Shown here: in pieces, positions 46,335 through 59,400 of the stretch
Layout: each line of letters starts with the position of its first letter
Position numbering within the stretch: the first letter of the stretch is position 1
Position numbers and translations under genes: made by a program
The notes under the pieces: generated by a model
What the model saw: the letters and a program-made list of their open reading frames with translations, nothing else
What the model was told of the DNA's origin: nothing
Database searches by the model: none
NCBI GenBank assembly: GCA_023374045.1
Contig: CM041780.1
Coordinates: forward strand, 30,064,337 to 30,128,336
Source of the DNA: Limonium bicolor
Lineage: Eukaryota; Streptophyta; Magnoliopsida; Caryophyllales; Plumbaginaceae
Length of the DNA: 64,000 nucleotides
Direction: 5' to 3'

Positions 46335-46423
46335 TGTAATGCCCCTATTTAATGTATTTACAGCGGAATTAAAATACTAAGGCGATTACAGATCATCGGG
46401 TTCCAAACACCCGGTACCAACCT
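46335..46423 (-). repeat. LTR end fragment G
   Basis: TGTAATGCCCC with CAGCGGAA soon after matches the LTR terminus pattern of this superfamily (TGTAACACCCC...CAGCGGAA in E). Only about 89 bases remain before fragment C begins. Confidence 0.5.
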
Positions 46424-47066
46424 TGTAACACCCCATCTCGATCCAATCGTGGTTATCACAAACTTATCACCATATATACAAACTCTGCAGCGGACTCAAA
46501 TACATTCCAGGACCTTGCCACGGTCTGACTATAGAATATACCGAACATTAGTACATACCAATCTTAACCAAATACATATCCTTCTTAAAATCCCCTCACA
46601 TCCTATACATCTTACTAACTCAAAATGCCATACGAGTGTACATGCACAACTCGTAGGCCACACTTAACCCGTAACGCTTGTACCCCATCTTACTCTCGTG
46701 ACGGCCGCCTCCTGACGTTCACCTGTGTAGTAAAAACAGCCCCCAAAGGGGGTCAGCACGAATGCTGGTACGATCCTCTCATGGCCCCCAAGCTAACATG
46801 GCTACGACGACTAATTGTCGATAGCATGGAGGTTGATTAGATGCACAACATAATAGAAGGTGCAATAAACAACAAACCAATTATGAACAATCAAAGTTCA
46901 AACACAATGAACGACTTAAATGCGTTCCCTTAATTAGTGAGTCAATTACTTCACTCCTTAAGTTACGTTTCCTCTTAATCTTAGTCCATCCTTATCTTAT
47001 CTCAATCTTAGTCTTAAAAAAACAACCATCCTTTAAAAAGGAATAGATGTAGCTTACCTCAGTCTT
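46424..47066 (-). repeat. LTR fragment C, interrupted by B
   Basis: Begins TGTAACACCCCATC and follows S2 (12732 onward) closely: AATCGTGGTTATC, GGACCTTGCCACGGTCTGA and the structured module with CCCCCAAAGGGGG (about 46710-46830). It is cut at 47066 by element B; the adjacent 5 bp is gtctt, the expected TSD, whose partner lies beyond the window. Confidence 0.75.
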
Positions 47067-48000
47067 TGAAATACCCCAAACCTTGGTATGTCGTGAAAAT
47101 GTTAAACTATGGTATTAAAAGGCTAAAAGTGCCTTAGGAACATCAATGTACAATTTAAACCATAGTTAAAACACAATAAAACACTAAGACACGGTGTGAG
47201 CAAAAACATGCTCTAAGCTTGGAGTGAACTTGGTTAGGACCCAAAGAGCCTACCAAGACTTGATAACATTTAATTATGACTTTATAAGGATAATTAAGTC
47301 CTCAGGAAACCTTGGTAGACAATGAAACCAAACAAAACACAAATAAATACCATAAGGTCAATATGGGCTAAAATGTGCTCTAAGCTTGGGATAAATGTGT
47401 ATAAGACCTAATGGTCATACCTATGCCTTATTTATATGTTAATGAACATATTAAATCAATTACTAAAGAAAACCAGGCTTGAAAACAAGTTAAAACACAA
47501 AATGTGCTTTAAGAAGTCTTAAAGCACGTTTTGAAAAATTGTCTTGTAAATGAGTTTTGTATGGCTAGATGTCCATCATTACTCTTTAATTAACATGTGT
47601 ACTATATAGTATCACATTTGGAAGTCTATATCAATGGGAAATCAAAAATTTCACTTCTATGTGCCTTGTTTTTTGAATAGTGATTTTTATAAGCTAGTTT
47701 GTAACATATGTTATCATAAGTAATTAAATTGACAAATAAGGACTAAAGTACCCTTCTAACTAAATGGGGGCCGGTTTTTCAAGGTGTGAGTCACCAACTT
47801 GTAAAAGAAATCAAATAAGTAAAGTAAAGCTTAAAGTAAAGTACTATTTTTGCTTTATACATAAATATCTTAACAAAAGCAAACTTATCTTCTCATTCTC
47901 TTCTTTCCTTTCATTTCCCACGGTAGCCATCTTCTTCCTCCTCTCTCCATCGGTTTCCAACAGAACCATCTCATTCTTCATCTTCCTTCACTTGTTACTT

Positions 48001-48132
48001 ATGACTCCATGCTCCGAATTTAATTCCGAGACTACCGTTCTCTTAGTTGGAGCAAGCTCTACAACATTGTCTTTTCAAATCATCAAAACCACCATTTCTG
48101 TTCCAAGGAGAACTTCCATGGAAGGAGCTTGA
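48001..48132 (+). CDS. Conserved short leader ORF (43 codons), hypothetical
   Basis: I do not recognise this peptide. It starts MTPCSEF and ends TSMEGA, just before the donor-like site. The same frame is present in LTR 2 (57425-57556), whereas the longer frame upstream of it differs by frameshift between the copies. In A (2831-2932) an aligned frame without a local ATG reads LLVGASSTLLSFQ and ends TIDGA plus stop. E and S2 show recognisable versions (ISVPW...TIEGA). It could be a uORF or simply an exon conserved for splicing. Confidence 0.3.
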   Translation: MTPCSEFNSETTVLLVGASSTTLSFQIIKTTISVPRRTSMEGA

Positions 48133-49510
48133 GCTAATATTTTTATGCCTTGTTGATCACCTTTGCTTCTAGGTAAGGAATCTCAAAGAAAAATCAAGTT
48201 TCCTCCATGTTTTGTGTGTGACCGAAAATACTCATTGATGGAGCTCTTTGTGTGACTTTGTTCTAGCTTCATTCCAATCTCTTATGGACTAGGTGGAGTC
48301 CTCTCTTCATAGATATTCAAACTCCCTCCAAAGATCAAGGTAAAACAACTACATTAATGTTTTTGAAATAATGTAAACCTAGGGTTTACAATGAGATGAA
48401 GCATAAAGCTTATATACTCATTTCAATGTTGGTATATTGTGTAGTAGTTGACAAGGAATCAAATACCTTACCGGTTTTATAAGGAAACAAGAAAGAAGTT
48501 TGGGTGGAAAAGAGGTAAATATGCTATCTCAATGTGGTTTAATGCCTTAGGAGAAATGAGCTTATAATGCTTGTTAAAACTACCTAAGGAGCTAATGGTA
48601 AAGGACTTAGTGAAAAGTTCTCAAGGAGACTAGTAAAAGGACATATGTAATGTTGAGTGTATTTGCAGGTCAAGGGCATTATTATGTGGGAAATTCAGTG
48701 TTTAAGATTTATGCAATTTAAGGGCCTAAGAGCCATGCATTTAAGGGCCTAAGTGCCAAGCAATTTAAATTATGCACTATATTGTGATGTAGTGTAAATT
48801 TGGTGAAGTCTTGTGGGTGATGGTGTTTTTGATGGATTTAGGTGTTCTTGAATGTTTAGTGGTGAAAACTATGAGTTTGGAAGATGATGTGCTAAGAGAA
48901 CCCATGGCGAAATTTGTAAAATGTATAAGGAGTTTTAAGTGCTTAAATGAACTTGGGTGAACTAGGAATTGTTAGGAATGGATACATGCTTCACTAAGGA
49001 AGAAAACATGCATTAAGGTGTTCTAAGGTGCTATAAGGATTTAGGCATAGTCTTGGAGATTTAGGGAACTAATGGATGACTTCTTGATACACCAAGGTGA
49101 TGGTGGAGGTGTCGTAAAGTCTTGTGCAAAGTTTGGTGAACAATGAAAGTGTAACGCCTTGTGAAGGTTTAATTATGAACTTGTGGGAAAAACTTGAGGA
49201 GTGTGTGTAAAGGGGATGAGTGTAGTGCAAATGATGTTTAAAAGGGTGGTTATAAGGTAGTGAGGGAGTACTTTGGTTAGGTGAAGTTTTAGGCAAGAAT
49301 ACAAGTTACAAGTGTAAGAAAAAAATGTTCTAAGTGTTAAGGACTTAGTAAAAGTTGAGTAAAAGTTTAAGGAATTTTTGGGATGTTTTGAAAGGGTTTA
49401 AGTGTGCCCAAAAGATGTTAAAACATGTGGGAGAACATGTGTAAAGCATAGGAAAAAATTGGGATGAATTTGGAGTTCATAAAGAGGAGAAAAGCACATT
49501 AGAAAATTGG

Positions 49511-49640
49511 TTCTGCAGTGGACCGCCCCTACGGACCGCCCCTGTGGGGAGGTCCAGTGCAGAGAAGTGAAAAAAAAAGGAACGTGTAGCATCTGTTGTG
49601 GACCGCCCCTGGGACCGCCCCAGAGGGGCGGTCCAGACCA
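49511..49640 (+). repeat. GC-rich hairpin array in B LTR 1
   Basis: Two inverted units built from GGACCGCCCCTG and AGGGGCGGTCC. The first also has outer arms CTGCAGTGGACC and GGTCCAGTGCAG (11 of 12 paired). Copy in LTR 2: 58922-59051. Confidence 0.8.
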
Positions 49641-51620
49641 GAAATGAAGAAAAAAATTTGTTTAAGGCTCCTAATGATGGGGGATTGAATGGTAATGGTT
49701 TTAGATGATGTTTAGGCCTTGTTTGGTGACATGTAAAGGCCTTAAGAGGTGTAAACAAGTATGAGGTGTAATGAGAAGTGATTAACTTATATGATTAAGT
49801 TTAAACTACAATGACTTAGTGGTCCAACATTAGGGAGTGATGATGGTTAGAAAGATAAGCATTAGACTTTAAACAAGCATGTTACTCCAATGTTAATGAA
49901 AGTAATTGTAATGTTATCAGTTGTTCGAGAATTGCTCGAGGAACATAAGTGGACATGATAAAGTGGACTCCGGTGACAGGTATGGTTTTCTTGCAACCTG
50001 TGTCCTACCGGATTACACCGGCTTGTATGCCAATATGTTTTTCTGAGTGTTTGCCACCTTGTAAGATTAAAACATGTAATGAGTTTATAGTAATTCATTT
50101 ATGTGGCGAATTTGGCCTCCGATACCATTTAACCTCAAATATGTGTTAAACCTTAGCTAACCAAATCTAGGAACACATGAGTGATCGGTATTCGGAGTTG
50201 ACGGCCCAAACCTTGGGAACGTGCTAACCACGGTTATGTGTGAGTTAGTTGGACATTGTTGTTGTATGCAAGTGTGTGAACCTCCCTTGTGTGCTTAACT
50301 CGGTTATGATACCGTATGGTGTGTGGATGTGGTAGGCTCCATAATGGATCTCTAACTACTTATTTATAAGTGTATATGTACTAATGGGGGGTGAGGAGTC
50401 CGGTTGTTCCGGCCACGCGTGTGATGGACGGGAGTCGATGTCATATCCGGTTCGGCTCTCTTGGTGTATGTATAGGTTGTATTCCAATTTGGTTTCTACC
50501 TTCCCTTAGCTTATCCAAAGCTAGTTACTGACTCACGTCGGGCCACAGGGGCATACGAATGTTATTTCGGTGTGCTTGGGATTACTATATCCGACACACC
50601 TTGGGTTTAAGTTAACCGTTCGATATAACTGGACGGTAACGAGGTTGGTAACGAGCTTAGCATGAGATTGGCAATAATCTCTAGGCTCACTATGTATACT
50701 AACTATGGTGGAAGGTTCCTTGTGTGAACCGATCTTATGGTGTTTTGTGTTGATATTGTGCTAGGCAATTTCCCTTGCTATGCTATGATATGTATACGTT
50801 AGGTGTTTAAAATGAATGCGATGTTATGTGTACGCCGAAACAAGAAAGGTTTTGTTATGTTTTGTTATGTGAGGAATGAGATATGTTGTAGGATATGGGT
50901 GTGTGGATCATGGAAATGAATCCCAGTTGTGACAGAGGCGTTTAAGGATAACCCGATTAATGGGTACGTGTCGTTCATTAAGGAAGTAGCTCCGTTTTAG
51001 AGGAGAGCCACTCTAGGGTTAAAGGAATCATTGGATGATTTGTTAAGTGTGGATGTGTTGGATATATGTTGAGCCCTATTGTTGGGTGTATGCAAGAGTT
51101 GTGTGTTTATGGTTTGTATGCATGATTTAAATATAATCAACTGCATGCTAAGACGACAATTAGTTGTGCGTGGCCCGGTAGCATGTGGGCTGCGGGATTA
51201 CCATACCAGCAAAGGTGCTGAGCCCCTTGGGGGCCACCCTTTCTCTCCTTTTCTATTTCAGGTACAAGGAGCTGGAAGCCGTTCGAGAGTAGGACGGGGT
51301 AGATGTTTATACATGGGTAGCCATTTAAATGGCGTAAGCATTGTAAGCGTAGTAAGACCGAAATTGTTATCGGCATTAGTTTGTAAATACTCGGTACAGT
51401 GGGAATGTATGTATAATAATGTTGGAAATGGAATAAGGGTGTATGTGTAGTTGCTCGGGAATCTAGTCCATCAGACCGATACAATGTACATGTATTAGCC
51501 TTGTTAGCCACGTGGGTGGTTAACGGCGTGTAACACCATTGAATTAAGTAATGTGATGAGTTGAGTTTCCGCTGCAGTTTGATGTTAAGTGTACGGTGGT
51601 GGTTGGGGTGTTACAAAAAG

Positions 51621-51648
51621 TGGTATCAGAGCGAAGTATCGCTCTGAT
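51621..51648 (+). promoter_or_regulatory. Primer-binding site and PBS hairpin, element B copy 1
   Basis: TGGTATCAGAGC at 51621-51632, 5 bases after the LTR; perfect 10-bp stem 51625-51648 with loop AGTA, identical to A. Confidence 0.9.
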
Positions 51649-54600
51649 GACTGAATTACCGAGCTTAGGAAGTACCGAGTTAGGATTTTAGTACTTTGGG
51701 TTAAGGGTTGAGTGATAGCGTGAGAGATACGCTAGTAAGGAACTACCAGTGAATACTGGAAACCTACTATATCCTTCCCGCCCTCCACAATCCCTGTTAT
51801 ATAACTTGGGAAACAACGCCAGAGAGATGGAAGTCCACTCTTACTCGGGAATACCCGATCTGGCTGTTATTAGACACATCTAAGGTACGGAGAACCTGTC
51901 ATACGGTAGATCCCGAAAACTGGGAATCCCGGAGACGGTTCCCATCTAAACAGTGTTAACCGCATTTCATAGCGAAGAGCGAAGAATCAGTGTACAGAAG
52001 AATAGAATTTCCGGCAACCTGGGTCGACATGCAGAGCAGTCGAGAATAACCAGCTTGCAACGCACTGACCGTGCAACAAGCAAGAAGTGGATTAGTGAAA
52101 CCCGAGACGAATGTCTATGGGACCACAGTTGGTAAGTAATACACCAACGGTATACCAACCAACTAAGGAACTACAACGTAGCGCCCAAACAAGAGACAAG
52201 TCTCAGTAACCACGACGATGCGTGGAACGGGCTACAAAGAGAAAATAATGCTAAGTAAAAAGGGGACTCCAAGAATGGGAGACACCCCAGTTGATAACTA
52301 TTATGTGAATACAGTGAGAAGTTACCCAAAGGTTATTGTCGAGACCGTAAGAACAAATAAGGGCCAACAAGGCCACTGATGATAGTGCGGGTAAAAACAA
52401 TACCACAACCGGTATGTGTTGAACCGATAGCCAGTTAGCATGGCGCACTTGCCATAGCAAGTGCTGCTATAACAGGGCTATTCGGGAAATTTATAACCAC
52501 TACAAAGTACTTGGAAAAGTACAATAAAGTTAAATGTGATTGTCATAACAGTGGAAGGGCCTGCTAGCCTAACCTCTGTAATTGTAAGTACACCAGTCAG
52601 CAAGAAGCTAGACTTGGCTAAGGTAAGAAGATGTTGTGAAACCATGAAAATTTTCTTTCAACCCAGATTTATTCAAACCCTTTCTTTTCAAAAACTTTCA
52701 AACCAACACTTCTTTCCAACCTTCTTTAAACCAAACCAGTAAAACCAAGGGCAGATGATAAGATACAATAGTGGATAAACTTTCCTCGATTAAGTTCGGG
52801 AAGCACGGGACGCATATTGTCAAGGGACAATATAAGGGAGTTGACAACAGAATACTTCACCTAGGCGTGTGACGGACACTACGAGTGTACCAACTGAATT
52901 GTGGGACGACCGCACTCCGATAGGAGCTTGTGGGCCTGACAGACCTACTTATGGGTTAGTTGGGTAGGTAGCAATGTATCATTATGGTACCCCACATATG
53001 TATACGAGTGGAGTCCGAAACACGGGAAGTAGTCGACTCCGTCTACGGTCAGCAGTATAAATCAAACAAGAGCTAGAGATTACAAGGAATGGTTGAAGTT
53101 AAGGAACTCAGTTAAGTTAACGAGACTAAAGGAATTAGTGAATTCCTTTCAAGGAAATGTTTAAGAGTCAGGAGGTGCGAAGTGCACTAACTGAATGTAA
53201 AGACATCTTATATGACTTAAGGATCCTCAGGGATAAACGTGATAGCTGGAATGGTGACCCAGCCTAATGTGGACACATTAATGTGCAATGAACGGGATGA
53301 AACTCCCAAAATGAGTACCTACACTATCAGGAAATGTTGATCTTCACCGAAGAAGATAATAACCAGTGAAGAACGCAAAAAGGCGTGGCTAACGGAATGT
53401 ACCCATGAGTGCAAGCCAGATGTAATGGCATATGTTAGTAACACCCGGGAGCAATCCTTGAGGGGTGTTTGGATTAAACATTGTTAGATGGAGCAATATA
53501 ACAGAAACACAAGATTTGGAACAATTACCCGGATTAAACACTGAAGGTAAACCCACTTAAAACTAGGACCCTAAGTTGCCAGAGAGATAACTTGGAAGGA
53601 ATCGCGACAGTAAGGCTTATAAGCCACAACAACTTGTGATATGTAAATTTGATCGGTTGCAGAAGTATATGTTACACAAGGAAATAGAGCGGAGAACGAA
53701 CCACTGCTTTAAGAGTGGGGATACCTCTCGATATTGTGAAACCGCAGAGAGCGGTGTGTGGACCAAGTTCAAGAATATGTGGAGGATGGACCACGTTGTT
53801 ATTACCCCAGGATGATTTGAATAAAATAATACGAAAGAAGTTCGTACCAGTTGTGTAACAGGAAGAGATAAGTTGATAGCAATCACCATAGGTGTGTGAA
53901 GCTAAATGTGTAGCGAACAACGCTCAAGGAACATAAAGGCTCAAAAAAAAATATAGTATATTCAAAAATCAGCCAAATAAGTGGCCAGATAAACCCAGCG
54001 TAATAGCGGAAGCTAATATAATAGCGGATGCAGTATAAGTTGATGTTGTATAATGAGTAAGGATACGGTGCGCAATAAGCGACCGTTGTATGAGTATTGT
54101 TAGATGATAAATGGTGAGTGAGCAGAGTTATGAGTTAACCCCAGTGGAGGTACACAGTAAGTGATAGCAAAGGAACCGAGCAGTAAGCCGGAAGCAAGTG
54201 TTATGTGATAAGAATTTCAGTAAAACAGAGTAAATTCCATTGGCAATCGCATAAGAGATTTACTGTCAAGAGTTTACGCCTCTGCACTCTGTATGACTGA
54301 GTGTTTTGGTATTGCACTTGCGCAGTAATGATCGAGTGGGATAGCTAGGATTTGGGAAATGTTAATTGTGGTGGATGTAGAAGAAACCTATGATACTATA
54401 TGATCAATGCATAGGAAATGCAAGGTCATACCAATGGAAGAGTACTTGTACGAAACCAAAGGAGGTATGATTAAGAATAAGTGATAACAGTGGCACTAAA
54501 TACCAAATGTCGGTATGAAATATACCCAGGTGTGGGAAATAACCGAGAGAGCACTACACATTAGGTAGTAGCTCAATCTCAACCGACAGTAAGTCGGTAG

Positions 54601-55087
54601 AAGCAAGTCAATCATTGTGCAGTTTACGCTGTAAGCTATTGGAGAAGTGGATGGAAAGTTTTGGAACTCACCGAATTCGCTCAGGGTAAGAGATACCATG
54701 CGTCGGTTGAGAAACCATTGTTACCTAGATAAGGGTAATACATTAGAGATATAATACAGTAACAGTAACGAATGGGGCAAACTAGATCTATAATTACCAG
54801 AGTTGCGCAACAGAGGCCAGGGAGCCCATACACCAGATACTGAATATACATGGTGAATATGAATAAATGGCTAGTTGTCAATGCCTAAAAGCCTCACAGG
54901 CCAGGACCGAAACCGGTTATGAGTTAGAACTCCAATGCGAATTCTTGGTTTAGGGACTAAACCGCCAATATGGTTAAGATCCTCTAATCAGAATCCATTG
55001 TGTAATAGACCGCGTGGAAGTCAAAACACTTCACGACGGCAGAACATTTTAAGCCAAGGTTTAGTGATTGATTACGTGGGCGTAATC

Positions 55088-55106
55088 CCTTTTAAGGGGG
55101 GTAGAG
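55088..55106 (+). promoter_or_regulatory. Inner polypurine tract, element B
   Basis: CCTTTTAAGGGGGGTAGAG, about 1.4 kb before the terminal tract; same as in A and E. Confidence 0.65.
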
Positions 55107-56206
55107 CGCAAAACCACTTAGTGTGTTTTACCGTACAAGTGTACGTGAACGGGGTTGTGCATAGCACAAAATGATTTGTTATGATGGTTGGCGCGTGTGT
55201 TATATAAACATACGCATTTATTTGTGGTTAAATTGTGGTAATTGCGCACAGAAGATGCGAATACCATTGTGGGAAGTGTGTTTATCTTGTTAACAGTGGT
55301 GTGTGAGAGTACAAGTGGAAGGGAGTAAAGAAACTCCCGGGGAACTAAAACCCCGACGGTGCATAAATGTAAACCATGTATTGTATTTTGATAAAAAATA
55401 ATGTATATATATACAATGTTGTGATTTATGAAGGGGTATGAGACCGACATAGAACCTAGTGAGAATTAAATTCCCTAGGTAACTTGAATTAAGTTGGATT
55501 TGGGTGATGATTGATAGACGGAGTTCTATTCCTTGGAGATGTAATGATTATGACTAGAAGGATTTAAAGATAGAAAATGGGATACGCTTGAATTAGTTGT
55601 TGGTTGAAAAAGAAGTGGGAGGTGAAACTTGATTATCATGAGATCAAGGGAAGCCGAACACAAATTGGGGTGGAAAGATAGTTCAACACTGATGCTGATC
55701 ACATCAGGGTTGGATGACTCTTGAAGCTCCCTGTAAGTGGTCACAAACAACCATGTTAAGAAAAATACAAGGAGCATAAATTGGACTTGGAGTTGCGTGG
55801 TGTTTTCAAAAGGATTTTCAATTGGTGTTTTCAAACAATCGATTAATATTTTGAATAAAAGATCTTCTTATACTTAACTTAGTAAAGAATATTTTTGTAG
55901 TACTTGCTCACGAGCTGAGGACGTATGAGCCTTTGTCTTCGGACCGGTGACATGAGAAGTATATATGTTAAAAATTAAGTGAATGTTTTGATCTCCCAAA
56001 GGAACGGGGACCAGAAGGTGTCCATCGCGACCGGGTTCTGCGGGATCACAGTGTATATGTACTCAACGTGGGATTCGAACCCATGGAGAGATGGAAAAGG
56101 TATTTCTGTTTGATATACATGCTAAGACATGTTGTGTGGAATAAGTAATAAATATTATTTTAGACCTTGAGTTCTAATGTGGGTGGGTTCTGAATTGATT
56201 GTGTTA

Positions 56207-56378
56207 CCCGGGCCTACGAGTCCAAATGTGGTTATGTCACCCAGACCTAAGAGTCTGAGGGATATTATGTAAGTGCAAGTGTGGTGAAGGTACCCGGACC
56301 ATTAAGTCCGAGGTTACCATGTGAGTATGATATTTTATGTATAATGTGGATATGTTGCCCGGACCATTAAGTCCGAGG
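56207..56378 (+). repeat. Array of small covarying hairpins, element B
   Basis: Four units: GGGC/GTCC (one G-U pair in RNA), AGAC/GTCT and two GGAC/GTCC with loop CATTAA. Same position relative to the polypurine tract as in A and E. Confidence 0.7.
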
Positions 56379-56481
56379 TTGGATGTAAAGGGTGGTTGGT
56401 AATGGAAGTTTTATGGCTATAAGTAATTCCCGTATTCTAATCCAATGATGCGAGGAAATGTGAACTTCGAGGACGAAGTTC

Positions 56482-56498
56482 TTTTAAGGGGGGTAGAT
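56482..56498 (+). promoter_or_regulatory. Terminal polypurine tract, element B
   Basis: TTTTAAGGGGGGTAGAT directly abuts LTR 2 at 56499. Confidence 0.92.
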
Positions 56499-59400
56499 TG
56501 AAATACCCCAAACCTTGGTATGTGTGAAATGTTAAACTATGGTATTTAAAGGCTAAAAGTGCCTTAGAAACAAATGAACCATTTAAACCATGGTAAAACA
56601 CAATAAAACACTAAGAACGGTTTGAGCAAAAACATGCTCTAAGCTTGGAGTGAACTTGGCTAGGACCCAAAGAGCCTACCAAGACTTGATAAATTTAATT
56701 ATGACTTTATAAGGCTAATTAAGTCCTTAGGAAACCTTGGTAGACAATGAAACCAAACAAAACACAAATAAATACCTTAAGGTCAATATGGGCTAAAATG
56801 TGCTCTAAGCTTGGGATAAATGTGTATAAGACCTAATGGTCATACCTATGCCTTATTTATATGTTAATGAACATATTAAATCAATTACTAAAGAAAACCA
56901 AGCTTGAAAACAAGTTAAAACACAAAATGTGCTTTAAGGAGTCTTAAAGCACGTTTTTGAAAAATTGTCTTGTAAATGAGTTTTGTATGGCTAGATGTCC
57001 ATCATTACTCTTTAATTAACATGTGTACTATATAGTATCACATTTGGAAGTCTATATCAATGGGAAATCAAAAATTTCACTTCTATGTGCCTTGTTTTTA
57101 TGAATAGTGATTTTTATAAGCTAGTTTGTAACATATGTTATCATAAGTAATTAAATTGACAAATAAGGACTAAAGTACCCTTCTAACTAAATGGGGGCCG
57201 GTTTTTCAAGGTGTGAGTCACCAACTTGTAAAAGAAATCAAATAAGTAAAGTAAAGCTTAAAGTAAAGTACTATTTTGCTTTATACATAAATATCTTAAC
57301 AAAAGCAAACTTATCTCTCATTCTCTTCTTTCCTTTCATTTCCCACGGTAGCCATCTTCTTCCTCCTCTCTCCATCGGTTTCCAACAGAACCATCTCATT
57401 CTTCATCTTCCTTCACTTGTACTTATGACTCCATGCTCCGAATTTAATTCCGAGACTACCGTTCTCTTAGTTGGAGCAAGCTCTACAACATTGTCTTTTC
57501 AAATCATCAAAACCACCATTTCGGTGCCAAGGAGAACTTCCATGGAAGGAGCTTGAGCTATATTTTATGCCTTGTTGATCACCTTTGCTAGGTAAGGAAT
57601 CTCAAAGAAAATCAAGTTTCCTCCATGTTTTGTGTGTGACCGAAAATACTCATTGATGGAGCTTTTGTGTGACTTTGTTCTAGCTTCATTCCAATCTCTT
57701 ATGGACTAGGTGGAGTCCTCTCTTCATAGATATTCAAACTCCCTCCAAAGATCAAGGTAAAACAACTACATTAATGTTTTTGAAATAATGTAAACTAGGG
57801 TTTACAATGAGATGAAGCATAAAGCTTATATACTCATTTCAATGTTGGTATATTGTAGTAGTTGACAAGGAATCAAATACCTTACCGGTTTTATAAGGAA
57901 ACAAGAAAGAAGTTTGGGTGGAAAAGAGGTATATATGCTATCTCAATGTGGTTTAATGCCTTAGGAGAAATGAGCTTATAATGCTTGTTAAAACTACCTA
58001 AGGAGCTAATGGTAAAGGACTTAGTGAAAGTTCTCAAGGAGACTAGTAAAAGGACATATGTAATGTTGAGTGTATTTGCAGGTCAAGGCATTATTATGTG
58101 GGAAATTCAGTGTTTAAGATTTATGCAATTTAAGGGCCTAAGAGCCATGCATTTAAGGGCCTAAGTGCCAAGCAATTTAAATTATGCACTATATTGTGAT
58201 GTAGTGTAAATTTGTGAAGTCTTGTGGGTGATGGTGTTTTGATGGATTTAGGTGTTCTTGAATGTTTAGTGGTGAAAACTATGAGTTTGGAAAGATGATG
58301 TGCTAAGAGAACCCATGGCAAAATTTGTAAAATGTATAAGGAGTTTTAAGTGCTTAAATGAACTTGGGTGAACTAGGAATTGTTAGGAATGGATACATGC
58401 TTCACTAAGGAAGAAAACATGCATTAAGGTGTTCTAAGGTGCTATAAGGATTTAGGCATAGTCTTGGAGATTTAGGGAACTAATGGATGACTTCTTGATA
58501 CACCAAGGTGATGGTGGAGGTGTCGTAAAGTCTTGTGCAAAGTTTGGTGAACAATGAAAGTGTAACGCCTTGTGAAGGTTTAATTATGAACTTGTGGGAA
58601 AAACTTGAGGAGTGTGTGTAAAGGGGATGAGTGTAGTGCAAATGATGTTTAAAAGGGTGGTTATAAGGTAGTGAGGGAGTACTTTGGTTAGGTGAAGTTT
58701 TAGGCAAGAATACAAGTTACAAGTGTAAGGAAAAAAATGTTCTAAGTGTTAAGGACTTAGTAAAAGTTGAGTAAAAGTTTAAGGAATTTTTGGGATGTTT
58801 TGAAAGGGTTTAAGTGTGCCCAAAAGATGTTAAAACATGTGGGAGAACATGTGTAAAGCATAGGAAAAAATTGGGATGAATTTGGAGTTCATAAAGAGGA
58901 GAAAAGCACATTAGAAAATTGGTTCTGCAGTGGACCGCCCCTACGGACCGCCCCTGTGGGGAGGTCCAGTGCAGAGAAGTGAAAAAAAAAGGAACGTGTA
59001 GCATCTGTTGTGGACCGCCCCTGGGACCGCCCCAGAGGGGCGGTCCAGACCAGAAATGAAGAAAAAAATTTGTTTAAGGCTCCTAATGATGGGGGATTGA
59101 ATGGTAATGGTTTTAGATGATGTTTAGGCCTTGTTTGGTGACATGTAAAGGCCTTAAGAGGTGTAAACAAGTATGAGGTGTAATGAGAAGTGATTAACTT
59201 ATATGATTAAGTTTAAACTACAATGACTTAGTGGTCCAACATTAGGGAGTGATGATGGTTAGAAAGATAAGCATTAGACTTTAAACAAGCATGTTACTCC
59301 AATGTTAATGAAAGTAATTGTAATGTTATCAGTTGTTCGAGAATTGCTCGAGGAACATAAGTGGACATGATAAAGTGGACTCCGGTGACAGGTATGGTTT

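Larger units (their letters stand above)
47067..51615 (+). repeat. Element B LTR 1
   Basis: 4549 bp, TGAAATACCCC to GGGGTGTTACA. U3 palindrome 47499-47532, TATA-like area about 47855-47875, short conserved frame 48001-48132, donor-like CTAG/GTAAGG 48172/48173, acceptor-like TTTGCAG/GTC 48668/48669, hairpin array 49511-49640, CCGG block about 49976-50032, structured module about 51140-51305 with ATTTCAG/GTAC 51261/51262. Confidence 0.94.
51616..56498 (+). other. Element B internal region 1 (non-coding)
   Basis: 4883 bp. From the left: PBS hairpin, a region with many short frames, palindrome 52445-52464, the conserved non-coding block (about 52840-53000), a long stretch without signals, inner polypurine tract (55088-55106), small hairpin array (56207-56378) and terminal polypurine tract (56482-56498). 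It serves as the empty-site reference for S1, S2 and E, which interrupt the same region in A. Confidence 0.85.

Noticed and set aside
47764..48000. Longer frame upstream of the 43-codon ORF in B LTR 1
   Set aside because: The matching stretch in LTR 2 (57191 onward) is read in a different frame because of small indels, so the upstream part is not conserved as protein.
49398..49758. Minus-strand frames over the B hairpin array (up to 93 codons)
   Set aside because: Composition comes from the GC-rich inverted repeats; no domain is recognisable and no equivalent exists in A or E.
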